Origin: CAVPEW01 sp963703565
GTDB lineage: Bacteria > Actinomycetota > Acidimicrobiia > Acidimicrobiales > VFJN01
Reading direction: 5' to 3'
Assembly: GCA_963703565.1 (NCBI GenBank)
Contig: CAVPEW010000034.1
Coordinates: 14,143 to 78,142 of the forward strand
DNA length: 64,000 bases
Below, in pieces: positions 28,511 to 42,762 of the stretch. The position numbers and the translations under genes were made by a program. A model generated the notes under the pieces. That model saw only the letters and a program-made list of their open reading frames with translations, made no database searches and was not told the DNA's origin. Numbering within the stretch: the stretch's first letter is position 1; every line of letters starts with the position of its first letter.

Positions 28511-29841
28511 CGACCGCGCCCCTCGCTGCCCAGGACGGACCGGAGCGTACGCCCGACGATCTTGGCGTCTGTGCCGAGGCTCTGGTGGCGGAGGTACCAG
28601 AACTCGTACTGGAGCTTCTCGAGGGCGTCGCTCTCGCTGCCGGCGTACCCGTACTTCACCTGCGCCCAGCCGGTGAGGCCGGGGCGGACCAGGTGGCGCA
28701 GCGGGTAGAACGGCAGCTTCTCGGTCAGCTCCTCCACGTAGTACGGCTGCTCGGGCCGGGGGCCCACCACGCTGAGATCGCCCTTCAGGATGTTCAGCAC
28801 CTGCGGCAGCTCGTCGAGGTGGGTGACCCGCAGGATGCGGCCGAAGCGCGTGATGCGGGGATCGTCCTCCGCGGTCCACTCGTTCACCAGGTCGGCGGAC
28901 CCCCGCGGGGTCATCGTGCGGAACTTGACGATGGAGAAGGGCGTGCCGCCCTTGCCGACCCGGTCCTGCCGGTAGAAGAGCGGTCCACGGTTCGCGAGCA
29001 GGTTTCCCGCCCAGACGAACGGGAGCGCGACGGCCAGCACGAGGCACCCGGCCAGGGCCATCGGCACGTCGCCGATCCGCTTGGCCCGCCCGAAGCCGGC
29101 CCGGTGGACCTCACCGATGTCGAAGAGCAGCGAGGCCCGCTCTAGCTCCGAGATCGGCAGCTTGCCCAGCCACTCCTCGTAGAACAGCGTCATCGAGCGG
29201 ACGCGCACGCCCCGCTCGTGCAGGGCCGCCACCTGGGCGACGATCGAGGCGTCGTCCTGGGCTTCGCGGTCGAGCACCACGACCGTGGGCGCTGCGTCCA
29301 AGCGGTCCTCGATCGGGTGCTGCCCATCCCGACCGGAGGTCGAGGCCTCGGCCACCGAGAGCGAAGCCACGATCGAGGCCGGGCGCTCCGGCGAGCCGTG
29401 CAGCTCCAGCGCGAGGGCGGCCACCTCGTCGGGCTGCGCGATGACGACCACCCGGTCCCGCGCCTCGGCCCGAGAGCGGCCGCCGACGGCCATCCCCACA
29501 CAGATCCGGTACCAGTCGGGCAGCAGCAGCGCCGAGCCGAACACCACGAAGCGTGGGAGCAGGGCATCGCCGACGAACAGCTGGATCAGCGAGATGGCCG
29601 CGGCGCCCAGGAAGGCCGCCCCCACCGACGAGCCCAGCGCCGCCTTCCGGGACCGGGGCACGTCCGGCAGGCCGAAGCCGTAGGCGACGACGCAGAGGAT
29701 GCCGACGTACGCGATCGTCCAGCCGAAGCGGCTCGTGCCGGTGAAGGAGTAGTCGTGGAGGATCTGGGCGTGGACGAGGGCCAGGCCGAACACGACGACG
29801 AGGGCCCCCAGGTAGAGCAGGGGCCGGGCGGCGCGCCTCAT
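28507..29841 (-). CDS. polyprenyl-phosphate sugar phosphotransferase (initiating transferase)
   Basis: 444 residues. Starts glycan assembly by moving a sugar-1-phosphate onto polyprenyl phosphate. Four N-terminal hydrophobic segments, a soluble Rossmann-like middle (VVVIAQPDEVAALAL), then one more membrane segment and the catalytic domain: FYRQDRVGKGGTPFSIVKFRTM, RVTHLDELPQVLNILKGD and LSVVGPRPEQPYYVE, ending PGLTGWAQV. These are the standard PHPT/WbaP-EpsL signatures. First gene of the minus-strand glycan unit; 140 bases of noncoding DNA separate it from uvrA and probably hold its promoter. Confidence 0.93.
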   Translation of the reverse strand: MRRAARPLLYLGALVVVFGLALVHAQILHDYSFTGTSRFGWTIAYVGILCVVAYGFGLPDVPRSRKAALGSSVGAAFLGAAAISLIQLFVGDALLPRFVVFGSALLLPDWYRICVGMAVGGRSRAEARDRVVVIAQPDEVAALALELHGSPERPASIVASLSVAEASTSGRDGQHPIEDRLDAAPTVVVLDREAQDDASIVAQVAALHERGVRVRSMTLFYEEWLGKLPISELERASLLFDIGEVHRAGFGRAKRIGDVPMALAGCLVLAVALPFVWAGNLLANRGPLFYRQDRVGKGGTPFSIVKFRTMTPRGSADLVNEWTAEDDPRITRFGRILRVTHLDELPQVLNILKGDLSVVGPRPEQPYYVEELTEKLPFYPLRHLVRPGLTGWAQVKYGYAGSESDALEKLQYEFWYLRHQSLGTDAKIVGRTLRSVLGSEGRGR

Positions 29842-29981
29842 CCGACGGTGGCCGGTCGCATCGGGTCAAGCATCGGCGGTGCGACTGGTCGACTCAAGGA
29901 CCTTCACAGGTCGACGATCCGCAGCATCACCGGACAGCACCAGGACGGACGTGCCGACGTGCAAGGGCGGCGCACGACCAC

Positions 29982-32951
<2,970 letters not shown>

Positions 32952-33035
32952 CGGACCAGGCTATCGCCTACCCCACCGGTGCGAACGGACGTTCGATCGC
33001 TCCGGGCACCGCCCGAGCGCGTCCACCGCCCGGCT

Positions 33036-34727
33036 TCAGGCCCCCACGCGCCGGTAGCGAGCCGCCACCACCGCGTCGTCGAGGAGCTCGAGGCCTGTTC
33101 GCCCCTCGAGGTGCCAACCGGGCCCAGGGCTCGGCGGCGCCCCGGCGGGGTCCAGGACCACCAGGGTCGCCGCGTCCGCCCGGACAGCCACCTCGGCTGC
33201 ACGGCGGAACTCGTCCTCGTCGCCCACGCTGAGCCAGCGCCGGTCCAACAGCCGCGGCCCCGCCTCCCGCAGCAGGAACTCGTCGCGGGCCACGACCACG
33301 TCACCGTCCAGCGCGTCGACCTCGTCGAAGAACCGCGGCAGCGCGTGCGATCGCTCCTGCAGCCACCACAGTCCTGTCGCGCTCACCACCAGGCTCAGGG
33401 CCAACACGGCCCGGGCCGCGGGCAGCGGCAGCCGTCGCAGAGCGACCGCACCGAGCGCGCCCAGGACCAGCGCCGAGGGCAACGTGTAGCGCCCACCCCA
33501 CTGGGGACCGGCCCCGCCGAGGAACTGGAAGGCCCACACGACCGGCAGGCTCCCGACCGCCCAGGCCCACCACGGCCCCGGCACCGCTCCGCCACGCCCG
33601 GCCACCCCTGCGACCAGGCCGACGGTGGCCAGCGGGTAGGCGACCAGCAGGCCGGGCACGAACGATGGGCTTGCCAGCCCGGCCACCGCCATCACCACGA
33701 CCAGGCCGCCCAGGACCCGCACCGCGCGCCCTGCCTCGAGGCGCCCGGCGAGCAGCGCCACGACAACGCCTGCCACCGCGGCTACGACCGCCGCGCCGAA
33801 GAGAGCGGCCCCCCACGAGTCGCCCTTGAAGCCCGTGAGCGTCACCGCCGCCTCCCGGAGCCGGTCGGCCAGCTCCGAACCGGCCCCCGTCGCCGTGGAC
33901 GTCGCCCGCTCGCCGCGGGCCTGTCCGGCCAGGGCGGCCTCGAGCGCCGCGTTGGCGCCGAACACCACCGCGAAGCCCACCGTCCAGGAGACGGCGGAAC
34001 GGACGAGCGCGCCTCCCACCGCTTCACCGCCGCGGCGGCGGACCCACCAGCGCCACGCCGCGAGCGCCAGCGTCGCGGCCCCGTAGACCAGCGCCTCGTT
34101 GCGCAGCGTCGCCGCCGCCGCGAAGCCCGCCCCGGCTGCTCCCGCCCACCACAGGGCCCTGCGGCCGCGGGCGACGTCGTCGAGCAGCAGCGCAGACCAC
34201 GCCACCAGCGCAACCCCGATCGAATGCTCCCAGAAGTCGAGCGCGTAGACCACCATCGGCGACGCCAACCCGGTCGCCCAGAACGTGCCCAGGCGGCGTC
34301 GACGACCCGCTCCCAACCGCCCGGCGAGAGCCGCCGCCGCCCCGGCGGACGCCACCGAACCGAGCATCGGCAGCACCAGCGCGCCGCGGTAGCCACCCAG
34401 GCCGTAGAGGGGCCGGGCCGCCTCCAGGACCGGCAGGGTCGTGACCGCAACCCAGTGGCCCTCCAGCGACGTGGCGTCGCGCATCGGGTGCAGGTCACCG
34501 TCGGGATCCCAGCGCTCTGCCCAGTAACCCACGTCGGGGCGGGCGGAACCCGACCGTTGCATGGCCTCGAGGGTGGCCACCTTCGCCCCGGTGTCGGTCC
34601 CCAGGTAGCCGTGGGGATCCATCACCAGCGACAGCGCGCCGTACAGCACGAACAGGCCCAGCGCCGCGACCAGCCAGTCCCGCCGTCGCCCCTCCCCCGG
34701 GCCCGCCCCCTCCGCCGAGCGCTTCAC
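33036..34727 (-). CDS. hypothetical polytopic membrane protein, paralogue A
   Basis: 563 residues with 11-13 hydrophobic segments and a soluble C-terminal domain of about 110 residues (FFDEVDALDGDVVVARDEF...). Architecture resembles GT-C glycosyltransferases of the ArnT/PMT type, but no sure catalytic motif is seen. It shares DVGYWAERWDPDG, LDFWEHSIG and QWGGRYTLPSA with the next gene upstream (DVGYWAREGDPDA, ADLWEHAPATG, QWGGRYLMPMA), so the two are tandem paralogues. GTG 34727 overlaps that gene's stop by four bases. It lies between uvrA and uvrB with no obvious link to repair. Confidence 0.78.
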   Translation of the reverse strand: MKRSAEGAGPGEGRRRDWLVAALGLFVLYGALSLVMDPHGYLGTDTGAKVATLEAMQRSGSARPDVGYWAERWDPDGDLHPMRDATSLEGHWVAVTTLPVLEAARPLYGLGGYRGALVLPMLGSVASAGAAAALAGRLGAGRRRRLGTFWATGLASPMVVYALDFWEHSIGVALVAWSALLLDDVARGRRALWWAGAAGAGFAAAATLRNEALVYGAATLALAAWRWWVRRRGGEAVGGALVRSAVSWTVGFAVVFGANAALEAALAGQARGERATSTATGAGSELADRLREAAVTLTGFKGDSWGAALFGAAVVAAVAGVVVALLAGRLEAGRAVRVLGGLVVVMAVAGLASPSFVPGLLVAYPLATVGLVAGVAGRGGAVPGPWWAWAVGSLPVVWAFQFLGGAGPQWGGRYTLPSALVLGALGAVALRRLPLPAARAVLALSLVVSATGLWWLQERSHALPRFFDEVDALDGDVVVARDEFLLREAGPRLLDRRWLSVGDEDEFRRAAEVAVRADAATLVVLDPAGAPPSPGPGWHLEGRTGLELLDDAVVAARYRRVGA

Positions 34728-36415
34728 AGGCGCGCCGTCAACGCATCGAGGTCGGCTCCGAACCAACCCACGCCGTCGAGGCGCTGCGGGCGACACAGCC
34801 CGGCGCACGACGCAGTGCCCGGCTCGGCCACGATCAGGATCTCCCGCACCCCGGCACCGCGGGCCAACGCGATCGCCTCGGCGAACGACGCCGAACCCGG
34901 CGGCGCCGCGCTCAACCAGCGCACCCGGCCGTACCAGGCGCCCGCCTCCCGCCCGAGGTGGCCCGTAGTGCTCACCACCACCCCGTCGCGCGGCGCCAGC
35001 GCGTCGATCCGGTCCAGCGCCCGTCCCACCAGGTTCGAGCGCTCCACGTGCCAGCGCAGGCCCCAAGCACCCATCAGCAACGACAGCACCACCAAGCTCG
35101 CCGACACCCCCACCGCCAGCCGGCCCGTTGCCGATCCGTGCGATTCGGCCTCGGTGGATCCCGCTGCAGCCGATCGCAGCGAGGCAACACCCGCCACCAC
35201 CAGCAGAGCGGCCATCGGCATCAGGTACCGCCCGCCCCACTGGGCGAGCTGGTTGCCCCTCCACTGCAACGCCAGCACCGGCACCACCGGCGCCAGCGCC
35301 GCCGCCCGCAGCAGATCCCGGTCGGGGTCGCGCCGGGCCCACAGTCCGACGGCTGCCAGCGGGGCCACCGCCACCGCGCCCGGCACGAACCTGAGCCCCT
35401 CGCTCGCGCGGTCGAGGTAGAGCACCGCGGTCATGGTCAGCACAGCCAACGCCACCGGCAGCGGCAGGCGGAGCCGCCCCGCGGCCACACCGCCCGCGGC
35501 CACGAGCACCACCAGCAGCACCCCCGCGAGCACCAGGTAGCGCCCCGAGTCGACCGGGTTCAGGTTGGCGGTGGTCGACAGGGCGTCGCGCAGGCGTGCC
35601 CCGACGTCGTCGCCCGCCTGCGACGCCAGGCCCGCTGCGCGATCCGATCGGACCGAACCGTGCAGGACCGCGCCTTCGAGGACCTGGTTCAGCCCCACGA
35701 TGCCCAGCGCCCCCACCGCTCCCGCGACGATCGCCCACGGGCGCGCCAGCCAGGCTCGGCGGTGCTCGGGCACCACCAGCAAGGCCACGGCGAGCCCGGC
35801 ACCCACCACCACCGCCTCGGACCGCAGGACCCCTGCCAGGCCCAGCGCCGCTCCCGCCAGCAGCGCCCGGCCGGGCGCCGGGCCGCGCAGCACCAGGTAC
35901 ACCGCCGCCAGCACCAGGCCCGTCGCCGGCGCGTGCTCCCACAGGTCGGCCCCGTACACACCGACCGGACCCACCCCGACCACCAGGGCGGCCAGCTCCG
36001 ACGACCCGCCGAGCAGGCCGGCGATCCCGGCCGCCGCGCCCGCCGCCAGCAGCGCGCCGAGCACGGGCAGCGCCAGCGCCAACGGCGGACCGCCCAGGTC
36101 CCACAACAGCCCGGCGGCGCAGGCGAACGGGACGCTGGTGGCCTGCACGAACCCGTCGCCCTGGCGCACCGTGTTGATCAGCTGGTGGTGGACGGCGTCG
36201 GGATCGCCCTCACGGGCCCAATAGCCCACGTCGACCGTGCAGCTGCCGGCCTCGGCGGCCACCCGAGCCGTCGCCGCACGTCCCCCCGCGTCGGAGCCGT
36301 TGTAGGTACGGCTGTCGCCCAGGGCGATGACCGACACGTACAGCACCACCAGCCCGGCCAGCACAGCCAGCAACCGGACCCGGCCGGCTCTGTCGGACCT
36401 GCCTGGACCGGCCAC
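34724..36415 (-). CDS. hypothetical polytopic membrane protein, paralogue B
   Basis: 563 residues, exactly the length of its downstream paralogue. Similar layout: one N-terminal membrane segment, a conserved outer loop (NGSDAGGRAATARVAAEAG; VDVGYWAREGDPDAVHHQL), many hydrophobic helices, and a soluble C-terminal part (LDRIDALAPRDGVVVSTTGHL...) that ends with two nearby Cys (GTASCAGLCRPQ). GTG 36415. The acid-containing first loop and WEH/QWGGRY boxes suggest a GT-C-like enzyme working at the outer membrane face; this is inference from architecture. The two genes are translationally coupled. Confidence 0.78.
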   Translation of the reverse strand: MAGPGRSDRAGRVRLLAVLAGLVVLYVSVIALGDSRTYNGSDAGGRAATARVAAEAGSCTVDVGYWAREGDPDAVHHQLINTVRQGDGFVQATSVPFACAAGLLWDLGGPPLALALPVLGALLAAGAAAGIAGLLGGSSELAALVVGVGPVGVYGADLWEHAPATGLVLAAVYLVLRGPAPGRALLAGAALGLAGVLRSEAVVVGAGLAVALLVVPEHRRAWLARPWAIVAGAVGALGIVGLNQVLEGAVLHGSVRSDRAAGLASQAGDDVGARLRDALSTTANLNPVDSGRYLVLAGVLLVVLVAAGGVAAGRLRLPLPVALAVLTMTAVLYLDRASEGLRFVPGAVAVAPLAAVGLWARRDPDRDLLRAAALAPVVPVLALQWRGNQLAQWGGRYLMPMAALLVVAGVASLRSAAAGSTEAESHGSATGRLAVGVSASLVVLSLLMGAWGLRWHVERSNLVGRALDRIDALAPRDGVVVSTTGHLGREAGAWYGRVRWLSAAPPGSASFAEAIALARGAGVREILIVAEPGTASCAGLCRPQRLDGVGWFGADLDALTARL

Positions 36416-36452
36416 GGCCGCGCAGTCTTTCAGCCGGGCCGAGCCCCGCGGC

Positions 36453-38468
<2,016 letters not shown>

Positions 38469-38534
38469 CCGCCCGAGGCTACCGACGCCCGGCGACACCG
38501 GCCGCGGGAGGACCGGCCGCTGCGTCCGCAGCCC

Positions 38535-39980
38535 TCACCGGGCCGGACCGAAGGTCGGTAGGCAGTCCTCGGGGGGGTGCAGGTCCACCGCTCGGAACAG
38601 CTGCAGCTTGTCGCGCCACTCCGGCGGCGAGTCCACCAGCTCGGGGTGATCGCCGGCGCGTTCGACTGCCACCACGGACCCGGCCCGGCGGTAGGTCAGC
38701 GCCACGTCGCGGTGGTCGGCCAGGTAGGTGCGAAGCGCCCTCCAGGTCAACGCCCGGCCGCGGAGGCGGTAGCCGTCCAGGCCAGGGTCGTCGGTCGCGA
38801 CCACCTCGACCAGGTCGGCCTGCTCGTCGCTCAACGGGAGCGTGGCGCGGACCAGGAAGTGGTTCGAGTCGCCGTCGACGGTGCGCAGGTTGGCGTACAT
38901 GTTCCACCCGAAGCCGGTCTTGAGCTCGAGGTAGGGGGTGAAGCCGTTGAACACGACCGCCGCCACCACGACCGCCAGCGCCGGGTGGGCGAGCCCGAGG
39001 TGCCGGTCGGCCACCGGCGACCGGCCCCGCGACGTGGCCCACGTCCAGGCCGCCACAGCGACCACCGTGCCCGCCAGCACGACCTGCCAGGACCACCACC
39101 CCAGCTCGAACGCCTCGTCGCGATCGACGCGATCCGATGCCACGGCGACGCCGGCGCCCACCGCCGCCGCCCAGCCCACCAGGGCCAGGGCCCGCAACGT
39201 GCGACGGTCCACCCGCCCGAGCCCGCGGCGCACCCATGTCTCGAGATCGGCGAACCCCGCCTCGGGCACGAACAGCACGAACAGCGCCGTGAGCGCCGAG
39301 GAGAAGTCGAAGAACTGGTGGGAGCGGTCCAGTGACAACACCCCGTGGAACACGAGCGCCCCGAGGACCCCCCAGGGCCTGGTCCGGCGCACGACCAGCG
39401 CCACCGGCACCGCCAGCTCAACGGCTGCCGTGGCGTAGATCGACGCCCACGCCGTGAGACCCGGGTCTCCCAGGCCCAGCCCTCCCAGCCCCAGCGAGTC
39501 CGTCGACGAGCGCAGGAAGAGCGGCGCGCAGCTCACCGCAGGATCGAAGAACCCTGCGTTGAGCTTGGCGAACGCGGCGAACCCGTAGAACGCCAACAGG
39601 CACCAGCGCGCCGCGGACAGCCACGCCTCGATCGCCCAACTCGCCCTCCGGTGGCCGAGGCCCGCCACCGCCAGCGCCACGAGCAGCGCCGCGTCGACGA
39701 ACCCGACCAGCAGCCAGTGGTTCCCCAGCATCGGCGCCTCGTCCCACACCGTGACGAGTTGGGCCATGGCGAGCGCGGCCAGCGCCGCGCCCGAACGGGG
39801 GCGCAGCAGCACCCAACCCACCGCCGCCACCAACGCCACCGCGGGCCGGGCCCCGGCCAGGTCGGGGTTGCCCAGCAGGTGCCACAGGTGGGCCCCGGCC
39901 CACAGGCGGGCGAAGGTGGCCGACCTCGAAGGCGACTCGCCGGGCCGGCTCAGGGTCCGAGGCGCCCGATCCACGCCCAC
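38535..39980 (-). CDS. HTTM / vitamin K-dependent carboxylase-like membrane protein
   Basis: 481 residues. Hydrophobic segments run over the first 330 residues, with FARLWAGAHLWHLL near the start and LLAFYGFAAFAKLNAGFF in the middle, the latter typical of HTTM-domain and carboxylase-like proteins. The last 150 residues are soluble (KTGFGWNMYANLRTVDGD; EWRDKLQLFRAVDLHPPEDC). GTG 39980 lies 31 bases inside the end of coaE; no better start was found. It interrupts the usual coaE-uvrB neighbourhood. Function unknown; homologues outside bacteria carboxylate Glu residues, but that activity should not be assumed. Confidence 0.75.
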   Translation of the reverse strand: MGVDRAPRTLSRPGESPSRSATFARLWAGAHLWHLLGNPDLAGARPAVALVAAVGWVLLRPRSGAALAALAMAQLVTVWDEAPMLGNHWLLVGFVDAALLVALAVAGLGHRRASWAIEAWLSAARWCLLAFYGFAAFAKLNAGFFDPAVSCAPLFLRSSTDSLGLGGLGLGDPGLTAWASIYATAAVELAVPVALVVRRTRPWGVLGALVFHGVLSLDRSHQFFDFSSALTALFVLFVPEAGFADLETWVRRGLGRVDRRTLRALALVGWAAAVGAGVAVASDRVDRDEAFELGWWSWQVVLAGTVVAVAAWTWATSRGRSPVADRHLGLAHPALAVVVAAVVFNGFTPYLELKTGFGWNMYANLRTVDGDSNHFLVRATLPLSDEQADLVEVVATDDPGLDGYRLRGRALTWRALRTYLADHRDVALTYRRAGSVVAVERAGDHPELVDSPPEWRDKLQLFRAVDLHPPEDCLPTFGPAR

Positions 39981-40546
39981 ACGTCGTTGACCCGGCGCTC
40001 TAGCTCGGCGGGCGTACCGGAGTTGTCGATCACCACGTCGGCGAGAGCCAGGCGCTCGGCCCGGTCGACCTGGCGGGCCATGCGGGCTCGGGCGTCCTCG
40101 ACCCGCATGCCCCGGTGCGTCACGAGGCGCTCGAGGGCGATCTCGGGGTCCACGTCGACCACCACCAGCGCCGCCAGGTCGGAGCGGCCGCTCTCGACCA
40201 GCAGCGGCACGTCCAGGATGACCACCTCGTCGCGGGCCGCCAGCTCTGCGAGGCGACGGCCGATCTCCTCGCCCACCGCCGGGTGCACGATCGCGTTCAG
40301 CTCGGCGAGGGCGGACGCGTCCGAGAACACCAGGTCGGCCACGGCCTGGCGGTCGAGCGTGCCGTCGGCGGAGACCACCGAAGGCCCGAAGCGGGCGACC
40401 ATGGCCTCGAACACCGGGGTGCCGCGACGCTGCAGCTCACGGGTGATCGCGTCGGCGTCGACGACCACCGCCCCCCTGCGGGCCAGCATCGCCGAGACGG
40501 TCGACTTGCCCGATCCGATCCCGCCCGTCAATCCGATGAGGCGCAC
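39950..40546 (-). CDS. coaE: dephospho-CoA kinase
   Basis: 198 residues; last step of coenzyme A synthesis, phosphorylating the ribose 3'-hydroxyl. P-loop GLTGGIGSGKSTVSAML at the very start, VVDADAITREL (substrate Asp), VHPAVGEEI, ILDVPLLVESG and the late VIDNSGT are the family motifs. GTG 40546 was chosen because it places the P-loop at residue 8 as in homologues; the frame is open 110 bases further but without homology. Divergent from the cpaB gene across 174 noncoding bases. Confidence 0.93.
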   Translation of the reverse strand: MRLIGLTGGIGSGKSTVSAMLARRGAVVVDADAITRELQRRGTPVFEAMVARFGPSVVSADGTLDRQAVADLVFSDASALAELNAIVHPAVGEEIGRRLAELAARDEVVILDVPLLVESGRSDLAALVVVDVDPEIALERLVTHRGMRVEDARARMARQVDRAERLALADVVIDNSGTPAELERRVNDVWAWIGRLGP

Positions 40547-40720
40547 CGGCGCGGACCCTAGCGGGCGAGCCAGGGGACCTGTCCCGACCCGGCCCGACCG
40601 GGTCAGAGACAAATGGCCCGTACAGGTCATGGAGGCCATCGACCCCCGGGTCGACAATCACCGCGTCCGCCGCCGCAGCGGACCAGCACCCGCCTGCGGG
40701 CGGACGACCGTGGAGGCGCC
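40547..40720. other. divergent intergenic region, coaE / first Tad operon
   Basis: 174 bases expected to hold promoters for coaE and the plus-strand Tad genes. GGAGG shortly before 40721 is the cpaB ribosome site. GC-rich inverted repeats (CCCGGCCCGACCGGG region near 40590) are visible, but no convincing promoter pair was found. Confidence 0.4.
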
Positions 40721-41494
40721 GTGACACGTCGATCGAACCTGCTCGTGATCCTGGGCCTGGCCTTCCTCGTGATCGGTGGGATCATCGTCTTCGCCCTCAC
40801 CGACGACGACGACGGCGACACGGCCGCCGCCGAGGTGCCCGTCGTGGTCGGCAGCGACGACATCGCAGCCGGCGAACTGGGCAGCGACCTGCTCGAGCAG
40901 GGAAGGCTCCGAGAGGTCCGGATCCCCGCCGAGCGCCTGGTCGCCGGCGCCATCCAGTCCACCGCGCAGCTCGAGGGCGCCACCTTCGTGCAGGGCTTCG
41001 CCGCCGACCAGCAGATCACCGCCGCCGGCGTCCAGAGCCAGAACCGCACCTTCGACATCCCCGACGGCTACGAAGCCGTCGCCGTCCAGCTGGACTTCGT
41101 GTCGGGCGGTGCCGGCTACGTCAACCCCGGCGACCGCCTCAACCTCTACGGCCTGCTGCGCACCGCGCCCCCCGATGTGCTGACCCCCCGAGCGGAGCTG
41201 CTGTTGACCAACGTCGAGGTCCTCGACGTGAACCTCACCATCCCGGCCCGCCGGGGCACGGCATCGGGAACCAGCGACGCCAGCGCCTCCCCCTCCGTGC
41301 GGGCCACCAGCGACACGGTCACCTACCTGCTCGCCCTGCGCACGGTCGACGCCGAGAAGGTGATCTACACCACCGAGTACGAGGCGCTCTACGCCTCGCT
41401 CACCCGGAAGGACGCGCCGCCCGCGGGGCCCACCACGGGCCGCGACGGTGCGAGCATCCTCGCCGAGGAACCCGACGTCGCCGCGAACCGCTGA
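40721..41494 (+). CDS. cpaB: CpaB/RcpC-like Flp pilus assembly protein (Tad cluster 1)
   Basis: 257 residues. One N-terminal membrane anchor (NLLVILGLAFLVIGGIIVFAL) and a long extracytoplasmic part with an SAF-like domain (VVVGSDDIAAGELGSD) and the RcpC region QLDFVSGGAGYVNPGDRLNLYG, matching CpaB. In diderms CpaB works with the secretin; none is present here, as expected for a monoderm, where it may form part of the envelope-crossing channel. GTG 40721 follows GGAGG. First gene of the plus-strand Tad unit. Confidence 0.85.
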   Translation: MTRRSNLLVILGLAFLVIGGIIVFALTDDDDGDTAAAEVPVVVGSDDIAAGELGSDLLEQGRLREVRIPAERLVAGAIQSTAQLEGATFVQGFAADQQITAAGVQSQNRTFDIPDGYEAVAVQLDFVSGGAGYVNPGDRLNLYGLLRTAPPDVLTPRAELLLTNVEVLDVNLTIPARRGTASGTSDASASPSVRATSDTVTYLLALRTVDAEKVIYTTEYEALYASLTRKDAPPAGPTTGRDGASILAEEPDVAANR

Positions 41495-41504
41495 GGCCGA
41501 GCCC

Positions 41505-42743
41505 ATGGGAACCGTGAAGATCCTGGTCCTGGACCGCGACGAGTCGCTCGCCGAGCAGGTGAGAGCGGTCACCGCCGAGCACGAGCCCGCCTCGGAGGTG
41601 ACCGCCTGCACCAAGGTCGGCTCCGCTGCCGAGGTACTCGAAGCCGACGGCCCCTTCGACGTCATGGTCGCCGGCCCGAGCATGGGAACCCGCTCGGGAC
41701 TCGCCCGGCTCGCGCTGATCCGCGAAGAGATCCCCCAGATGAGCACCGTGCTCGCGCTCGCCCGGCGTCCCGACGCCAGCCTGCGCGAGATAGTGCGATC
41801 TGGTGCTGTCGACCTGCTGCAACTGCCCATCGACGACACCGAGCTCGCATCGTCGATCTCGCGCGCCGCCGACCTGGCCCGGCGCACGACGCCCACCCAC
41901 CCCGCCCCCGGCCCCGCGTCCAGCGGTGGCGGCGGGGAGCCGGGACGGGTGTTCACCATCGCCTCGGCGACCGGTGGCTGCGGCAAGACGTTCTACGCCA
42001 CCAACCTCGCCTACTTCCTGACCAGGTGGACGGCCAAGCGCGTCTGCATCCTCGACCTCGACCTGCAGTTCGGAGAGGTGTCCACCGCCCTGCGCCTGCG
42101 ACCCCGCTACACGATCTTCGACGCCCTCCAGCGCGAGGACGACCACGACAGCGACCTGCGCGACCACCTGGAGGAGTACACGATCGCCCACGAGACCGGC
42201 GTGCACGTCCTCGCCGCGCCGCGCGAGCCGTCCGAGGCGGATCGGATCGCTCCTCCCGACGTCGCCCGGGTCATCGACGCAGCCCGGTCCGTGTTCGACT
42301 ACGTGATCGTCGACACGCCCCCGGCCCTGGCCGAGACGGTCCTGGTGGCCTTCGACGTCAGCGACGTGCTGTACGTGATGGCGACGCTCGACCTGCCCAG
42401 CGTTCGCAACATGAGCGTGTTCCTGTCCACGCTGGAGCGCCTCAAGGTGCCCAGCGACAACCTGCGGCTGGTGTTGAACAAGGCCGAGACCGACGTGGGC
42501 ATCGACATCCCCCAGGTCACCAAGCTCTTCCCGCAGGGCTTCGAGTCTGTCCTTCCCTACGCCAAGGAGGTCAGCCGCTCGATCAACCTCGGCATGCCCG
42601 TCATGGCCGCGTCGCCGGCGTCGCCCATCAGCGTGCTGCTCGCCGGCGGGATGAAGAACGTCCTGCCCGAAGACGTTCAGGACCGCGTCGTGGCCGACGC
42701 GACCCCACCCAAGCGAGGGCGGTTCGGCCGCCGCCGCGGCTGA
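41505..42743 (+). CDS. cpaE: CpaE-like ATPase with N-terminal receiver-like domain (Tad cluster 1)
   Basis: 412 residues. Residues 1-125 form a receiver-like domain (ILVLDRDESLAEQV...) that lacks a phospho-Asp in the usual context. A MinD/ParA ATPase follows: P-loop SATGGCGKTFYATN, ILDLDLQFGEV (Walker A' and switch region) and YVIVDTPPALAE. The deviant Walker A signature Lys is replaced by Thr (ATGGCGKT instead of KGGxGKT). CpaE proteins help position the Flp pilus machine in Caulobacter. ATG 41505 lies 10 bases after cpaB. A paralogue with the Lys kept is at 54836. Confidence 0.87.
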   Translation: MGTVKILVLDRDESLAEQVRAVTAEHEPASEVTACTKVGSAAEVLEADGPFDVMVAGPSMGTRSGLARLALIREEIPQMSTVLALARRPDASLREIVRSGAVDLLQLPIDDTELASSISRAADLARRTTPTHPAPGPASSGGGGEPGRVFTIASATGGCGKTFYATNLAYFLTRWTAKRVCILDLDLQFGEVSTALRLRPRYTIFDALQREDDHDSDLRDHLEEYTIAHETGVHVLAAPREPSEADRIAPPDVARVIDAARSVFDYVIVDTPPALAETVLVAFDVSDVLYVMATLDLPSVRNMSVFLSTLERLKVPSDNLRLVLNKAETDVGIDIPQVTKLFPQGFESVLPYAKEVSRSINLGMPVMAASPASPISVLLAGGMKNVLPEDVQDRVVADATPPKRGRFGRRRG

Positions 42744-42762
42744 CCGACCGAGGAGGAGCCGA

